Assembly (NCBI GenBank): GCA_023150475.1
Contig: JAKLKU010000023.1
Location: forward strand, 1 to 64,000
Direction: 5' to 3'
From: Planctomycetota bacterium
Lineage (GTDB): Bacteria; Planctomycetota; UBA1135; GCA-002686595
Length of the DNA: 64,000 bases
Shown here: positions 25,013 through 34,732 of the stretch, in pieces
Numbering within the stretch: position 1 is the first letter of the stretch
Layout of the letters: the number at the start of each line of letters is the position of its first letter
The notes under the pieces: generated by a model
Databases searched by the model: none
Told to the model about the DNA's origin: nothing
The model's input: only the letters and a program-made list of their open reading frames with translations
Position numbers and translations under genes: made by a program

Positions 25013-26235
25013 GAGGTGGGGCTTTCGACCGGCGTCGGCTCCTGCACGCGCGCGACGCGGCGCGCCAAGTCATCGAGGACGTTCATGAAGGCGATGAAAG
25101 CGTCGTGCGGGGAGGAGTAGGGGCTGAAGTACTTGTGCACGTCGCCGTCGGAGAACCACTTCGTGCACTGGTAGTACACGTGGTCCGAGGTGGTCAGTTT
25201 TTTCCACTTCTCGTAGAGGTCCGACCGGCCGGCAGCGGCTGCTTTTCGGACCGCCGGACCCAACGAATAAAGCGCTTCGTGGGCCGCGCGCTGCATGTGG
25301 TTGCCGAGCCACGCAGTGAGGTCACGTTCCGCGTCCGCCCACGACACCGGGTGTGGGATGTCGAGCCGCGCGATCGGATCGAAGCGCGCCGCGATCTCGG
25401 ACGGCGTGGCGAAGTCGAAGCGCGGGTTCTTGAAGATCGCGTCGGGCAGGTGCTCCATGAACGCGAAGATCCCGGTGTCGTGCCACTGGTGCTCGCCGAA
25501 CGTTTCGAAGTCCATGAAGAGCCCGACGAACGGATCGTCCGGCGGCAGCGCGTGGACCCACGACGCGAATCGTTCGGTCGTCAGCGGCCACTCCGACCAC
25601 GCGCGGTTCGAGAAACGGAACGCGATGTCGTCGGAGAGTTTGTAGGAGCGCAGCAGGATCTTGATGCGTTCGCAGCTCTCGGGCCGATAGACACGGTGCG
25701 GCGTGCGCCAGCCGAGCAAGTGGTCCGCGCCTTCGCCGAGGATCGCCCGGAAGCCGAGCTCCTCCGCCCAGCGCGCGACGCGGTTGTCGACGACGAGCTC
25801 GGTGTTGCGGAACGTCGTCGGTTCCTTGCCGAAGAGCTGCTTGATGCGCTGGCGCTGCGACTTGACCTGCGCTTCGAACTCCGCGCGGTCGGCGAGGAAC
25901 GCGAGCGAGTGGTGCGAGGTCTCGCAGAGGAACTCGACGCAGCCCGTCGCGGCGAGGCGCTGCAGGTTCGCGAGCGACTCGGGCGACCAGAGCTCCATCT
26001 GTTCGAGCGCCGTGCCGGAGACCGAAAACGCGCACTTGAACCGTCCGTCGTGCTTCTCGACGAGCCGCAGCAGGAGGCTCGTCATCGGCAGATAGCACTT
26101 CTCGGCGACGCGCCGCACGATGCGCGCGTTCTCGGTGTCGTCGAAGTAGCCGTCGTGCACGCCGATGTCGAAGAACGTGTAGCGGCGCAGCCGGAACGGC
26201 TGGTGGATCTGGAAGTAGAAGACCAGCGACGTCAT
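25009..26235 (-). CDS. GH57-family glycoside hydrolase (alpha-amylase-like)
   Basis: 408 residues. SLVFYFQIHQPFRLRRYTFF is the typical GH57 N-terminal strand with HQP. GCVEFLCETSHHSLAFL is the region that holds the catalytic nucleophile Glu in the family. FRNTELVVDN and GLFMDFETFGEHQW (the second acidic motif) follow. No signal peptide, so it is cytoplasmic, acting on internal alpha-glucan, perhaps as amylase or 4-alpha-glucanotransferase; a branching activity is also known in GH57 but is normally in longer proteins. No classical GH13 branching enzyme is seen here. It is joined by 4-base overlaps to the GT4 gene upstream (26232-26235) and the synthase-phosphorylase downstream. Confidence 0.88.
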   Translation of the reverse strand: MTSLVFYFQIHQPFRLRRYTFFDIGVHDGYFDDTENARIVRRVAEKCYLPMTSLLLRLVEKHDGRFKCAFSVSGTALEQMELWSPESLANLQRLAATGCVEFLCETSHHSLAFLADRAEFEAQVKSQRQRIKQLFGKEPTTFRNTELVVDNRVARWAEELGFRAILGEGADHLLGWRTPHRVYRPESCERIKILLRSYKLSDDIAFRFSNRAWSEWPLTTERFASWVHALPPDDPFVGLFMDFETFGEHQWHDTGIFAFMEHLPDAIFKNPRFDFATPSEIAARFDPIARLDIPHPVSWADAERDLTAWLGNHMQRAAHEALYSLGPAVRKAAAAGRSDLYEKWKKLTTSDHVYYQCTKWFSDGDVHKYFSPYSSPHDAFIAFMNVLDDLARRVARVQEPTPVESPTS

Positions 26236-27776
26236 GCGACCACCTCTTCGTAGATCTCGCGCACGAGCTTGCCGCGCACGTCCCAGCGGAAGGTCGCGAG
26301 CTCGTTGCGCCCTTCTTCGGTGAGTTGCTGCGCGAGCGCCGGATAGCGGATCAGCGCCAGGATCTTGTTCGCCATGTCCTGCACGTCCCAGAAGTCGACT
26401 TTGAGCGCGTTGCGGAGGATCTCGGACACGCCGCTCTGGCGCGAGAGCACCACGGGCACGTCGAGCGCCATCGCTTCGAGCGGGGAGATGCCGAACGGCT
26501 CGGAGACCGACGGCATCACGTAGATGTCGGCCATCGCGTACATGCGCTCGACGTCCGCGCCTTTCAGGAAGCCGGTGAAGTGGATGTGCCGCGCGAGCCC
26601 GAGACGCGCCGCGCGTTCGATCATCTTGGGCAACATGTCGCCGCTGCCCGACATCACGAACTTCACGCTCGGCTCGACCTTGACGACGCGAGCGGCCGCT
26701 TCGAGGAAGTAGTCGGGGCCCTTCTGGAACGTGACGCGGCCGAGGAAGAGCACGATCGGCTCGGGGATGTGCTTCTCCCAGTGCCAGGCTTCCATCTGGT
26801 CCTTGTGCGTCACGGCGTTGTGCACGACGCGCAGCTTGTCGGGATCGACGTGGTAGCGCTGGCGCAGCACGTTGGCGGTGTAGTGGCTGACGCAGACGAT
26901 GCGCTCGGCGGCGGAGAGCCCGAGCTGTTCGAGCCCGCGCACGCGTTCGTTGACGTGCTCGCCGCTGCGGTCGTATTCGCAGGCGTGCATGTGCACGACG
27001 AGCGGCTTCTTCGCGACGCGCGCCGCGACGATGCCCGCCGGATACGTCATCCAGTCGTGCGCGTGGACGACGTCGAACGCCTCGCGGCGCGCGACTTCGC
27101 CGACGACGAGCGCGTAGCGCGCGACTTCGGCCATGAGATCGGGTCCGTAGAAGCCCGAGAAATGGAGCTTCTCCTCGGAGCCGAGCACGGCTTCGATGCG
27201 CGAGAGCTCGCCGCTCGCGCTCGCTTCGAAGAGCGCGCGTTCGAGCTCGGCGACCGCGCGCCGCGCTTCCTCCGGCGCGTCCGCGAAACGGCGCACCAGT
27301 TCCTCGGCCGTGAGCCCGGTGAGCTCGACCAATTGTTGCAGGTAGCCGCTCTCGCCGAGATAGGGGCGCAGCGTGCTCTCGACTTCGAGCAACCTGAGCG
27401 TCGTCTGCAACGTCTCGGTGCGTTCGCGTTCCTCGCGAGCGGTCGCAGTGCCCGCACGCAACGGCGCGGCGCCGCTCGGCGTGCCTTGCACGACGGCTTC
27501 GGGTTCGCGCGCGTCGAGCGCCGGCGAGGAGGCGACGCGCGGGCCGGTTTCGCCGTGTTCGATGCGCGTCCAACGCTTGACGGGCACCGTGTTCGCGCCG
27601 ACGAGCTTCAGGAAACTCTGGTCCTCGTCGCCCCACGTCTTCGGCACGACGAACGTGACGTCGACGCCGTGGTGCGCGAGACCTTGCGTCAGGCCGTAAC
27701 ACGCGGTGCCCAGACCGCCCGAGATGTGCGGCGGGAACTCCCAGCCGAGCATCAACACTTTGAGCGGAGCCGTCAT
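26232..27776 (-). CDS. GT4-family glycosyltransferase, glycogen-synthase-like
   Basis: 514 residues with the GT-B fold. KVLMLGWEFPPHISGGLGTA is the GT4/GT5 opening with the nucleotide-sugar Gly motif. VVHAHDWMTYPAG, VCVSHYTANVLRQRYHVD and VLFLGRVTFQKGPDYFLEAA follow, then SVSEPFGISPLEAMALDVPVV with the E-x7-E signature. A ~130-residue Glu/Ala-rich helical insertion (about 75-200) separates the first strands from the rest. It probably forms alpha-1,4 or alpha-glucosyl linkages in the storage polymer or a primer; donor and acceptor are not visible. ATGA overlaps link it on both sides (27773-27776 and 26232-26235). Confidence 0.88.
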   Translation of the reverse strand: MTAPLKVLMLGWEFPPHISGGLGTACYGLTQGLAHHGVDVTFVVPKTWGDEDQSFLKLVGANTVPVKRWTRIEHGETGPRVASSPALDAREPEAVVQGTPSGAAPLRAGTATAREERERTETLQTTLRLLEVESTLRPYLGESGYLQQLVELTGLTAEELVRRFADAPEEARRAVAELERALFEASASGELSRIEAVLGSEEKLHFSGFYGPDLMAEVARYALVVGEVARREAFDVVHAHDWMTYPAGIVAARVAKKPLVVHMHACEYDRSGEHVNERVRGLEQLGLSAAERIVCVSHYTANVLRQRYHVDPDKLRVVHNAVTHKDQMEAWHWEKHIPEPIVLFLGRVTFQKGPDYFLEAAARVVKVEPSVKFVMSGSGDMLPKMIERAARLGLARHIHFTGFLKGADVERMYAMADIYVMPSVSEPFGISPLEAMALDVPVVLSRQSGVSEILRNALKVDFWDVQDMANKILALIRYPALAQQLTEEGRNELATFRWDVRGKLVREIYEEVVA

Positions 27777-29749
27777 TGCGGCGGTTCCTCGAGCAAGTGC
27801 AAGGCGCGCAGGAGCTCCGCCGTGTTGAGCGCGGACGCGATCGCGCCGCGCGGCCGGTGCGGCGGGTCGCCTTCGTAGAGCTCGGAGATCTGGTTCAGGC
27901 CGTAGCCCTGCAGCAGGTCCGAGAAGCCGAGGACGAGCTCGGAGAGCGGTTCCATCCGCCACAGCCGCGGCACGTACGCGCGCAGGTACGTCTCGATGTA
28001 GAAGCTCGAGAGCCACGGCCACACCGAGCCGCAGTGGCGCGCCATCTCGCGTTCGTCGTGGCTGCCGCGGTGGACGCCGACGTAGCGCTCGTCGGTCGGC
28101 GCGAGCGTGCGCAGGCCCCGCGGCGTCAACAACTCGGCGCGCGCGCGACGGAACACGTCGGTGCGTTTGCCGCGCGCGAGCGGCGAGAACTCGAGCGAGC
28201 TCGCGATCACGGCGTTCGCGGTGTCCGCGCGGTCGGCGACACCGTCCTTCCACGTGTCGGCGAGCGAGCGCTCGTCCTCGAGCCAGAAGCGCTGGAGGAA
28301 TCCGCGCGTCGCGAGGCGTTTGCGTTTGGTCCAGTTCCGCGCCCGCGCGTGGTCCCCGGCGCGTTCGTGCAGATCTTCGAGATAGGCGAGCAGGAACCAC
28401 CACAGCGCGTTGACTTCGACGGCGCAGCCGTCGCGCGGCGTGACGGGTTTGCCCAGCGCGACGGCGTTCATCCACGTGACCGCGATGTCCGGCGTGCCGG
28501 CGCTCACGAGGCCCTTCTCGTCGATCGTGACCGGCAGCGTGCGCCCGGTGCCGAGTCCGTCGGCGATGCGTTCGAGCGCCGGCACGAAGACGTCGCGCAC
28601 GCGCTCGGCCGAACCGCCCGACTGCTCGTAGAGCCGCACGGCGCGCGCGAACCAGAGGCCGGTGTCGACGCCTTCGTAGCGCGAATCGTCGCGGTTCTCG
28701 CCGAAGTGCGTCGGGAGGAGGCCGTCCTTCAGGAACGGCAGCGTCGCTTCGAGCGCGTTGCCGCACTTCTCGACTTCGCCACGCGAGAGCAGCAGCCCGG
28801 GCAGCGCGATCAACGCTTCGCGGCCGCGTTCGAAGTACCACGGGAAACCGGTGAGCACGCCGAGGCGGCCGCCGTCGCGACGCCGGTAGAGGAAGTCCTC
28901 CGCCGCGAGTTCGAGCGCGCGCTTCAACGAGCCGTCGAAACGCGCCATGCGCGCGCGACGCGTCGCTTCCTCGCGCGCCCAGAGTGCCGCGGGATCGGCG
29001 ATCGGCTCGCCGAGCGTCGCGGCGACGACCACCGGCGCGTTCGGCGCGATCGCGACCTTGAACCACCCCGGACTGAAGTTGTCCTCTTGGCCGTCGTAGC
29101 CGCGCTCGAGCTCCTTCGTGTACTCGATGCGCCGGTACCAGACCGGGTCGGCCTCGAAGCGCTGCGCGTTCGCCGAGAAGGTGATCGACAGCGTCGGCAG
29201 TCCCACGTAGGGCCGCGAACGGATCCCGCGCTCGAGCCGTTCGACGCGCGGATCGAGCGCCATGTTCTCGTGCGTCAGCGCGTCCGCTTCGCGATACGCG
29301 TACAGCGGTCGCAAGTCGAGTTCGAGCGGCACGTCGGCGTCTTCGACCGTCCACCGCACGAGCACCGTCGGCTCGCCCTTGACCATCAGGATCTCGCGTC
29401 GCACCCACGTCGCGCCGAAGCGGTACGCGAAGCGCGGATAGGGGACGAGCTCGACCGATTCGATCGCTTGGTGGCCGTGCGGCGACCAGAGCCCCGGATA
29501 GCGTCCCATCGACAACGGGAACGACTTGCCGCCGCCGGAGATCGCTTCTTCGAAGCGTGCGAGCCAGACGAAGCGCTTGCGCTCGGGCCCGAACGGCGTG
29601 ACGAGCCACCCGTGGTGGCGCCGCGTCGGGCACATCAGGATCGTCGACGACGCATAACCGCCACGGCCGTCGGTCTCGATCCATTCGCGCGTGGTCGCGC
29701 GGTCGAGCTGCAGGCATTCTTCTCGATCGATGTGGACCAGTGCGGGCAC
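27773..29749 (-). CDS. Glycogen debranching enzyme (amylo-alpha-1,6-glucosidase, GH133)
   Basis: 658 residues, full length for bacterial GDE. The N-terminal domain starts REWIETDGRGGYASSTI and RRHHGWLVTPFG. The (alpha/alpha)6 catalytic part has LTGFPWYFERGREALIALPG, YEGVDTGLWFARAVR, CAVEVNALWWFLLAYL and GSVWPWLSSFYIETYLR, all family signatures. It removes alpha-1,6 branch residues so the phosphorylase can proceed. The start is GTG (GTG CCC GCA); GGAGCTAGGA upstream provides a ribosome binding site, and a TAGAGT -10 candidate is 28 nt upstream. It is the first gene of the glycogen operon, divergent from the vWA gene pair. Confidence 0.93.
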   Translation of the reverse strand: MPALVHIDREECLQLDRATTREWIETDGRGGYASSTILMCPTRRHHGWLVTPFGPERKRFVWLARFEEAISGGGKSFPLSMGRYPGLWSPHGHQAIESVELVPYPRFAYRFGATWVRREILMVKGEPTVLVRWTVEDADVPLELDLRPLYAYREADALTHENMALDPRVERLERGIRSRPYVGLPTLSITFSANAQRFEADPVWYRRIEYTKELERGYDGQEDNFSPGWFKVAIAPNAPVVVAATLGEPIADPAALWAREEATRRARMARFDGSLKRALELAAEDFLYRRRDGGRLGVLTGFPWYFERGREALIALPGLLLSRGEVEKCGNALEATLPFLKDGLLPTHFGENRDDSRYEGVDTGLWFARAVRLYEQSGGSAERVRDVFVPALERIADGLGTGRTLPVTIDEKGLVSAGTPDIAVTWMNAVALGKPVTPRDGCAVEVNALWWFLLAYLEDLHERAGDHARARNWTKRKRLATRGFLQRFWLEDERSLADTWKDGVADRADTANAVIASSLEFSPLARGKRTDVFRRARAELLTPRGLRTLAPTDERYVGVHRGSHDEREMARHCGSVWPWLSSFYIETYLRAYVPRLWRMEPLSELVLGFSDLLQGYGLNQISELYEGDPPHRPRGAIASALNTAELLRALHLLEEPPQ

Positions 29750-29777
29750 GCGTTCCTAGCTCCGTGGGAGGCGGGGA

Positions 29778-29783
29778 ACTCTA
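29778..29783 (-). promoter_or_regulatory. Candidate -10 hexamer TAGAGT of the glycogen operon
   Basis: It ends 28 nt before the GTG start at 29749, leaving room for the Shine-Dalgarno GGAGCTAGGA. Confidence 0.35.
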
Positions 29784-29937
29784 CGGGATGCATGCGCGCG
29801 GCTCCATGGGCCGCAAGGCCCCCTCGGGCTCCGTGTGCACGGTTCGCGGTGGACTCGGTCCGACCGTCGCGAGCACCGCGCGGCGGGGAACGACTCGAAT
29901 GCGCGCGCGCCCCGGAATGTCGCCAATGCGACGACGT

Positions 29938-29943
29938 TAGGAT
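29938..29943 (+). promoter_or_regulatory. Candidate -10 hexamer TAGGAT of the vWA operon
   Basis: It ends 14 nt before the GTG start at 29958, with no Shine-Dalgarno between. Confidence 0.35.
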
Positions 29944-29957
29944 GCGCCCCGTCTCGC

Positions 29958-31874
29958 GTGTTCGCCCAGCCCCTCGGACTCCTCGCGCTCTTCGCCTTGC
30001 CCGCGATCGTCGCGCTGCACCTCTATCGGAGGCGCTTCGAGCCGCGGCGCGTCAGCGCTCTGTTCCTCTGGCAAGCCGTCGACCGGACGCCGGTCGCCGG
30101 TCGAGTGCGCCAACCGCTGCGGGCGACCGCTTCGCTCGCCGCCGAGCTCCTCGCCGCCGCGCTGCTCGCGTTCGCCCTCGCCGGACCGCGGCCCGGTTCG
30201 ACGCGCAGCGAACACTTGGTGGTCGTGCTCGACGGTTCGGCCTCGATGGCGGCCCGCGCCGGCGACGCGACGGCACGGGTGAAAGCCGTGCGCGAAATCG
30301 AGCGCCGGTTGGATGCGCTCGGCGCGGACGGCCGGGTCAGCCTCGTGGTGTCGGGCCCGCGGCCGAGCGTGCTCGTCGGTCCGGCGGCGTACGTGCGCGA
30401 GGCCCGCGAGGCGCTCGCTCGTTACGAACCGCGCGCCACGACCCACGAGCTCACCTCCGCCGTCGCGCTCGGCCTCGAACTCTCGAGCAAGCAGCGCGTC
30501 GTCGTGCTCACCGACCGTTTCGAGCCCGCGGAGTTCCCGCGTGAAGTCGAATGCGTCGCGGTCGGCGCGCCGGAGTCGAACTTCGCCTTCGCGCACGCCG
30601 TGCGCACGCGCGAGCGTGCTCCGGCCGCGCAAAGCGGCAGCGGGAGCGTTGGCGGTCCTGCGCGCGGCGACGACTCGAGCGGCGGCGCTGGCGCGCCCCG
30701 TAGCGTCGAGCGAGTCTTCTTGACGGTGGTCCACCGAGGCGGCGCCACCGGCAAGACGACGCTCGCGCTCTTCGCCGGCGACCAGCGGCTCGCGGAAAGG
30801 GAGATCGAGCTCGCGCCCGGCGCGAAGGCGAGTTTCGGCTTCGAGTTGCCCGCAGGGGCTCCGCTCGTCGAAGCGCGGCTCGGAGGTGACGCGCTCGAGC
30901 TCGACGACGTCGCGCGGCTCGCGCCCGTGCCGCCGCGAGTGCTCACACTCGCGAGCGACCTCGATCCCGTCACGCTCGCGCGACTCTTCCTCTCCGATCC
31001 GCGCGGCGAGCCCGGCAACGTCGACCGCTGGCTCGAACTCGTGCCCGAGAGCCGCGCCGCGGCCGAACTCGACGCCGCGCACCTGGCGCTCGTCGCCGAG
31101 CCGAAGGGCGGCGCCGCGACGAGTCTCGTGGTGCTCGATCGGCCCACCGGCGACCCGCACGACTGGATCGGCCCGTTCCTGATCGAGAAGCGCCACCGCG
31201 CGTTCGAAGGCGTGAGCCTCGACGGCGTCGTCTGGAGCGCGCGCGACGGCGAGCCGCTCCCCGGCGCGCCGCTCGTGTCGGCGGGCAACCTGCCGCTCTT
31301 GACCGAAGAACGTCTCGGCTCGCGCACGCTCTGGCGGCTGCGGCTCGATCCGGCGCGCGCGACGCTCGCTCGGTCGGCGGACTGGCCGATCCTGCTCGCG
31401 AACCTCGCCGAAGTGCGCCGCGCGGAGCTGCCCGGGCTCTCGCGCGTCAACGTCGGTCTCGGCGAGTCGGTCGTCTACCGTGCGGGCGCGGAGCTCCAGG
31501 CAGCCCGCGCTCGCGCGCTCGACTACGAACTCCGCGCGCCGGACGGCACGCCACGTTCGATCCCGGCGAGGGCCGAATTCGTGCTCGACGAGCTCGACCG
31601 AGTCGGCGTCTGGGAGCTCGCACTCGGAGAGACGGTGCTCGGCCGGATCGCCGTCACGTTCGTCGATCCGCGCGAGTCCGACCTTTCGACTCGCAGCGCG
31701 GGCAGACGACCGGCGGAAGCGCACGCCGACGAGCCCGAGGTCGACTTCGCGTGGCCCGAGGCGGTGCTCGTCGCGCTCGCACTCGGGCTCGTGTTGCTCG
31801 ACTTCTTCGTGCTCGCGCGCGGCGCCAGACGACTGGCGACGTTCACGGCGCCTGGCGCGCGAGGAGCGGCATAG
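29958..31874 (+). CDS. BatA-like membrane protein with von Willebrand A domain
   Basis: 638 residues. The N-terminus (FAQPLGLLALFALPAIVALH, LYRRRFEPRRVSALFLW, then a second helix LAAELLAAALLAFALAGPRP) is the BatA/aerotolerance N-terminal two-helix unit. The vWA domain begins HLVVVLDGSASMAARAG with a DxSxS MIDAS metal site. A long beta-rich middle follows, and a C-terminal helix (AVLVALALGLVLLDFFVLA) anchors the end. Such proteins work with MoxR ATPases and DUF58 proteins at the envelope; here those partners are on the opposite strand at 41.9 and 36.6 kb. The start is GTG, supported by the hydrophobic N-terminus and the nearby -10 candidate. It overlaps the next gene in TAGTG. Confidence 0.85.
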   Translation: MFAQPLGLLALFALPAIVALHLYRRRFEPRRVSALFLWQAVDRTPVAGRVRQPLRATASLAAELLAAALLAFALAGPRPGSTRSEHLVVVLDGSASMAARAGDATARVKAVREIERRLDALGADGRVSLVVSGPRPSVLVGPAAYVREAREALARYEPRATTHELTSAVALGLELSSKQRVVVLTDRFEPAEFPREVECVAVGAPESNFAFAHAVRTRERAPAAQSGSGSVGGPARGDDSSGGAGAPRSVERVFLTVVHRGGATGKTTLALFAGDQRLAEREIELAPGAKASFGFELPAGAPLVEARLGGDALELDDVARLAPVPPRVLTLASDLDPVTLARLFLSDPRGEPGNVDRWLELVPESRAAAELDAAHLALVAEPKGGAATSLVVLDRPTGDPHDWIGPFLIEKRHRAFEGVSLDGVVWSARDGEPLPGAPLVSAGNLPLLTEERLGSRTLWRLRLDPARATLARSADWPILLANLAEVRRAELPGLSRVNVGLGESVVYRAGAELQAARARALDYELRAPDGTPRSIPARAEFVLDELDRVGVWELALGETVLGRIAVTFVDPRESDLSTRSAGRRPAEAHADEPEVDFAWPEAVLVALALGLVLLDFFVLARGARRLATFTAPGARGAA

Positions 31875-34732
31875 TGGGCTTCCTCCATCCCGAAGCGCTG
31901 CTGCTCTGCCTGCCCGCAGCTTGGCTCGCCTGGCGTTGGCGCACGCGGAGCGTCGGCGTCACGATCGTGCGCGCGTTGGTGCTGCTCGCGGCGATCGGCG
32001 CGCTCGCCGGGCCGTACCTGCGCCGCACGGACGTCGGCCGCGACTTGGTGGTCGTGGTCGACCGTTCGGCGTCGTTGCCTCCGGATGCGGGGCGGGTCTC
32101 GGAAGAGCTCGTGCGGCTCGTCGAGGGCGCTCGCGAGAGCGGCGATCGCGTCGGCATCGTCGCGTTCGGCCGCAATGCCGCGCTCGAACGGCTGCCGAGC
32201 GGCGCCGCGCGCTTCGCCGGCTTCCAGAAGTCGGTCGACGGCGACGGTTCGAACCTCGCACGCGCGCTCGACGCGGCGCTCGAGTCGATCCCGGACGAAC
32301 GACCCGGCTCGTTGGTGCTCGTCTCCGACGGCGCAGAGACCGAAGGCGACGCACTCGCCGCGGCGCGCCGTGCGTTCGCGCGCGGCGTGCGCATCGACGT
32401 GCGCCCGCTCGCGCGGCCGAGCGGGCTCGACGTCGCCGTCGAAGCGCTCGACTTGCCCGACGAAGTCGCGCTCGGCGAACCGTTCCAGTTCAGCGCGTGG
32501 GTGTGGGCCGCGTCGGCCGCGACGGTCGAGTACGAGCTCGAGCGCGATGCCACGCCGCTCGCGCGCGGCAAACGCGAGCTCGTCGCCGGCGTGAACCGCC
32601 TGCTCTTCCGCGACCGGGCTCCGAAAGCGGGCGTCGCGAGTTACACGCTGCGCGTTCGCGCGGAGGGCGACACCGTGCGCGAGAACGACGTCGGCATCGG
32701 CGCGCTGCGAGTCGTCGGCGCGAAGCCCGTGCTCGTCGTCAACCACGACGGCACGCACGATCCGCTCTCGGCCGCGCTCGAGGCCTCCGGCGTGCCGCTC
32801 GAAGTGCGCCGTCCGGAGGACGCGCCGCTCACGCGAGTCGGACTCTCGGCCTATCGCGCGGTCGTGCTGGAGAACGTCTCGGCGTCGCGGCTCGGGCTCG
32901 ACGGCATGAAGGCGCTCGACGACTTCGTGCGCGAGCGCGGCGGCGGCCTGCTCGTGACCGGCGGCAAGGCGAGCTTCGGTCTCGGCGGCTACTACAAGTC
33001 GGTGCTCGACGAGCTCCTGCCCGTCAGCCTCGAGATGCGCCAGGAGAAGCGCAAACAAGGCGTCGCGCAGATCATCGTGATGGACCGTTCGGGTTCGATG
33101 GCCGTCGAGGTCCAGACCGGCGTCACGAAGATGGACCTCGCGAACCGCGGCGCCGCTGCGTCGATCGAACTCCTCTCGCCGGTCGACTCGATCGGCGTGA
33201 TCGCGGTCGACTCGACCGATCACGTGGTCGTGCCGCTCTCGATGGTCGACGATCCCGCGGGCATCGCGGCGAGCGTGCTGCGCGTGCAATCGTCGGGCGG
33301 CGGCATCTTCTGTCGCACCGGCCTCGAAGCGGCGGCGCGCATGCTCGACGAAGCGCCGCAGGCGAATCGGCACGTCGTGCTCTTCGCGGACGCCGCCGAC
33401 TCCGAGGAACAAGAAGGCTGCATCGAGCTCGCGGAGAAGTTCGTCGCGGCGAACACGACGCTTTCGGTGATCGCGCTCGGCAGCGAGACGGACTCCGACG
33501 CGGAGTTCCTGAAGCGCCTCGCGCTCACCGGCCAAGGCGCGATCTACTTCACGCACACGGCCGAGGACCTGCCGCGACTCTTCGCGCAGGACACGTTGAC
33601 GTTCGCGCGTTCGACGTTCGTCGACCAACCGACCGCGACCGACACGACGGCGGAGCTCTTCGCGCTCGGCGATGCGAACTCGGCGCTCGAACGCGCGGGG
33701 TTCCCGGGCCTCGCCGGCTACAACCTGACCTACCTGCGGCCGGAAGCGAACGTCGGCGTGCTGACCGCGGACGAGAACCGCGCGCCCGTGTTCGCGTTCG
33801 CGCAACGCGGGCTCGGCCGCGCCGCGGCGTTCACCGGCGAGATCGGCGGCACCTACGGGCAAGACGTGGTCGCGTGGAGCGGGTTCGCCGACTTCTTCGT
33901 CACCGTCGTGCGTTGGCTCGGCGGCCTCGAAGAACCCGCGGAAGTCTTCGCGACCGTGCGCCGCGAAGGCCGCGAAGCCGTGATCGGCGTCGAAGTCGAT
34001 CCGTCCGCGCCGCGGCCGCCCGATGCGTCCGAACTCTCCGCGAGGATCACCGATCCGCTGGGCGTCGCGCGCGAACTCGAGCTCGTCCGTGTCGGCGAAA
34101 CGCGCTACGAGGCGCGTTACGAACTCGAGCGCTCGGGCGTCGCACTCGGCACGCTGCACGTCGGTCCACCGGGTGCGAAACGTGGCCTGCCGCTCGCACC
34201 GATCGCACTTTCGTACAGCCCGGAGTTCGCGCCGACGCGCGATCGCGAAGCCGGCGCGCGCTTGCTCGCGAAACTCGCAGAGACGACCGGCGGGGAGGAC
34301 GTCGCGATCGCCACCGAACTCTGGCGCGGTTCGCGCGACTCGACGGCGTGGCGTTCGATCGCTCGCGAGCTCGTGCTCGCCGCGATCCTCCTCTGGCTCG
34401 TCGAGATCGCGACGCGCCGGCTCGAACTCTTCGGCTTCCTCGAGTGGCCGCGCCGCCGCAGCCAGGAACCGGCGAGTGCAGCGGAAGCGACCGCGGCGGC
34501 GGAGCGTGGCTCGTCCTCCGCGCTCGCCAAGGCCGCCGGCGCGCGTGCACGTTCCGCGCCGCCGCAGCCGTCCGCTTCACGCGAGCCAGCTTCACGCGAG
34601 CCGGCCTCACGCGAGCCGGCCTCACGCGAGCCGGCCGCGCCGAAGCAGACCGCGCCGCCCGCGAGCGCCGGTTCCGCCGCGGAAGCGATGGCGCGCGCAC
34701 GCGCCGAACTCGACCGCAAGAAACGCGGCTAG
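31874..34732 (+). CDS. Double-vWA membrane protein with glutamine-amidotransferase-like segment
   Basis: 952 residues. N-terminal helices (FLHPEALLLCLPAAWLAW; IVRALVLLAAIGALAG) precede a first vWA domain (DLVVVVDRSASL, about 55-200). A GATase-like region follows with ERGGGLLVTGGKASFGLGGY and ELLPVSLEM. A second vWA segment begins QIIVMDRSGSMAVE, with GGGIFCRTGLEAA and TLSVIALGSETDSD. The C-terminus has a membrane helix (LVLAAILLWLVEIAT), then an Ala/Arg-rich tail with four SREPA repeats. This layout is common in planctomycete MoxR-vWA clusters; function is unproven. The start GTG overlaps the previous stop (TAGTG). The TAG stop lies in a CTAG shared with the stop of the convergent GH15 gene. 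Confidence 0.83.
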   Translation: MGFLHPEALLLCLPAAWLAWRWRTRSVGVTIVRALVLLAAIGALAGPYLRRTDVGRDLVVVVDRSASLPPDAGRVSEELVRLVEGARESGDRVGIVAFGRNAALERLPSGAARFAGFQKSVDGDGSNLARALDAALESIPDERPGSLVLVSDGAETEGDALAAARRAFARGVRIDVRPLARPSGLDVAVEALDLPDEVALGEPFQFSAWVWAASAATVEYELERDATPLARGKRELVAGVNRLLFRDRAPKAGVASYTLRVRAEGDTVRENDVGIGALRVVGAKPVLVVNHDGTHDPLSAALEASGVPLEVRRPEDAPLTRVGLSAYRAVVLENVSASRLGLDGMKALDDFVRERGGGLLVTGGKASFGLGGYYKSVLDELLPVSLEMRQEKRKQGVAQIIVMDRSGSMAVEVQTGVTKMDLANRGAAASIELLSPVDSIGVIAVDSTDHVVVPLSMVDDPAGIAASVLRVQSSGGGIFCRTGLEAAARMLDEAPQANRHVVLFADAADSEEQEGCIELAEKFVAANTTLSVIALGSETDSDAEFLKRLALTGQGAIYFTHTAEDLPRLFAQDTLTFARSTFVDQPTATDTTAELFALGDANSALERAGFPGLAGYNLTYLRPEANVGVLTADENRAPVFAFAQRGLGRAAAFTGEIGGTYGQDVVAWSGFADFFVTVVRWLGGLEEPAEVFATVRREGREAVIGVEVDPSAPRPPDASELSARITDPLGVARELELVRVGETRYEARYELERSGVALGTLHVGPPGAKRGLPLAPIALSYSPEFAPTRDREAGARLLAKLAETTGGEDVAIATELWRGSRDSTAWRSIARELVLAAILLWLVEIATRRLELFGFLEWPRRRSQEPASAAEATAAAERGSSSALAKAAGARARSAPPQPSASREPASREPASREPASREPAAPKQTAPPASAGSAAEAMARARAELDRKKRG
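34576..34635. repeat. 15-bp tandem repeat, four copies, coding SREPA
   Basis: TTCACGCGAGCCAGC and three near-identical units run in frame within the C-terminal tail of the double-vWA protein. Unit length is a multiple of three, so copy number can vary without frameshift. Confidence 0.8.
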
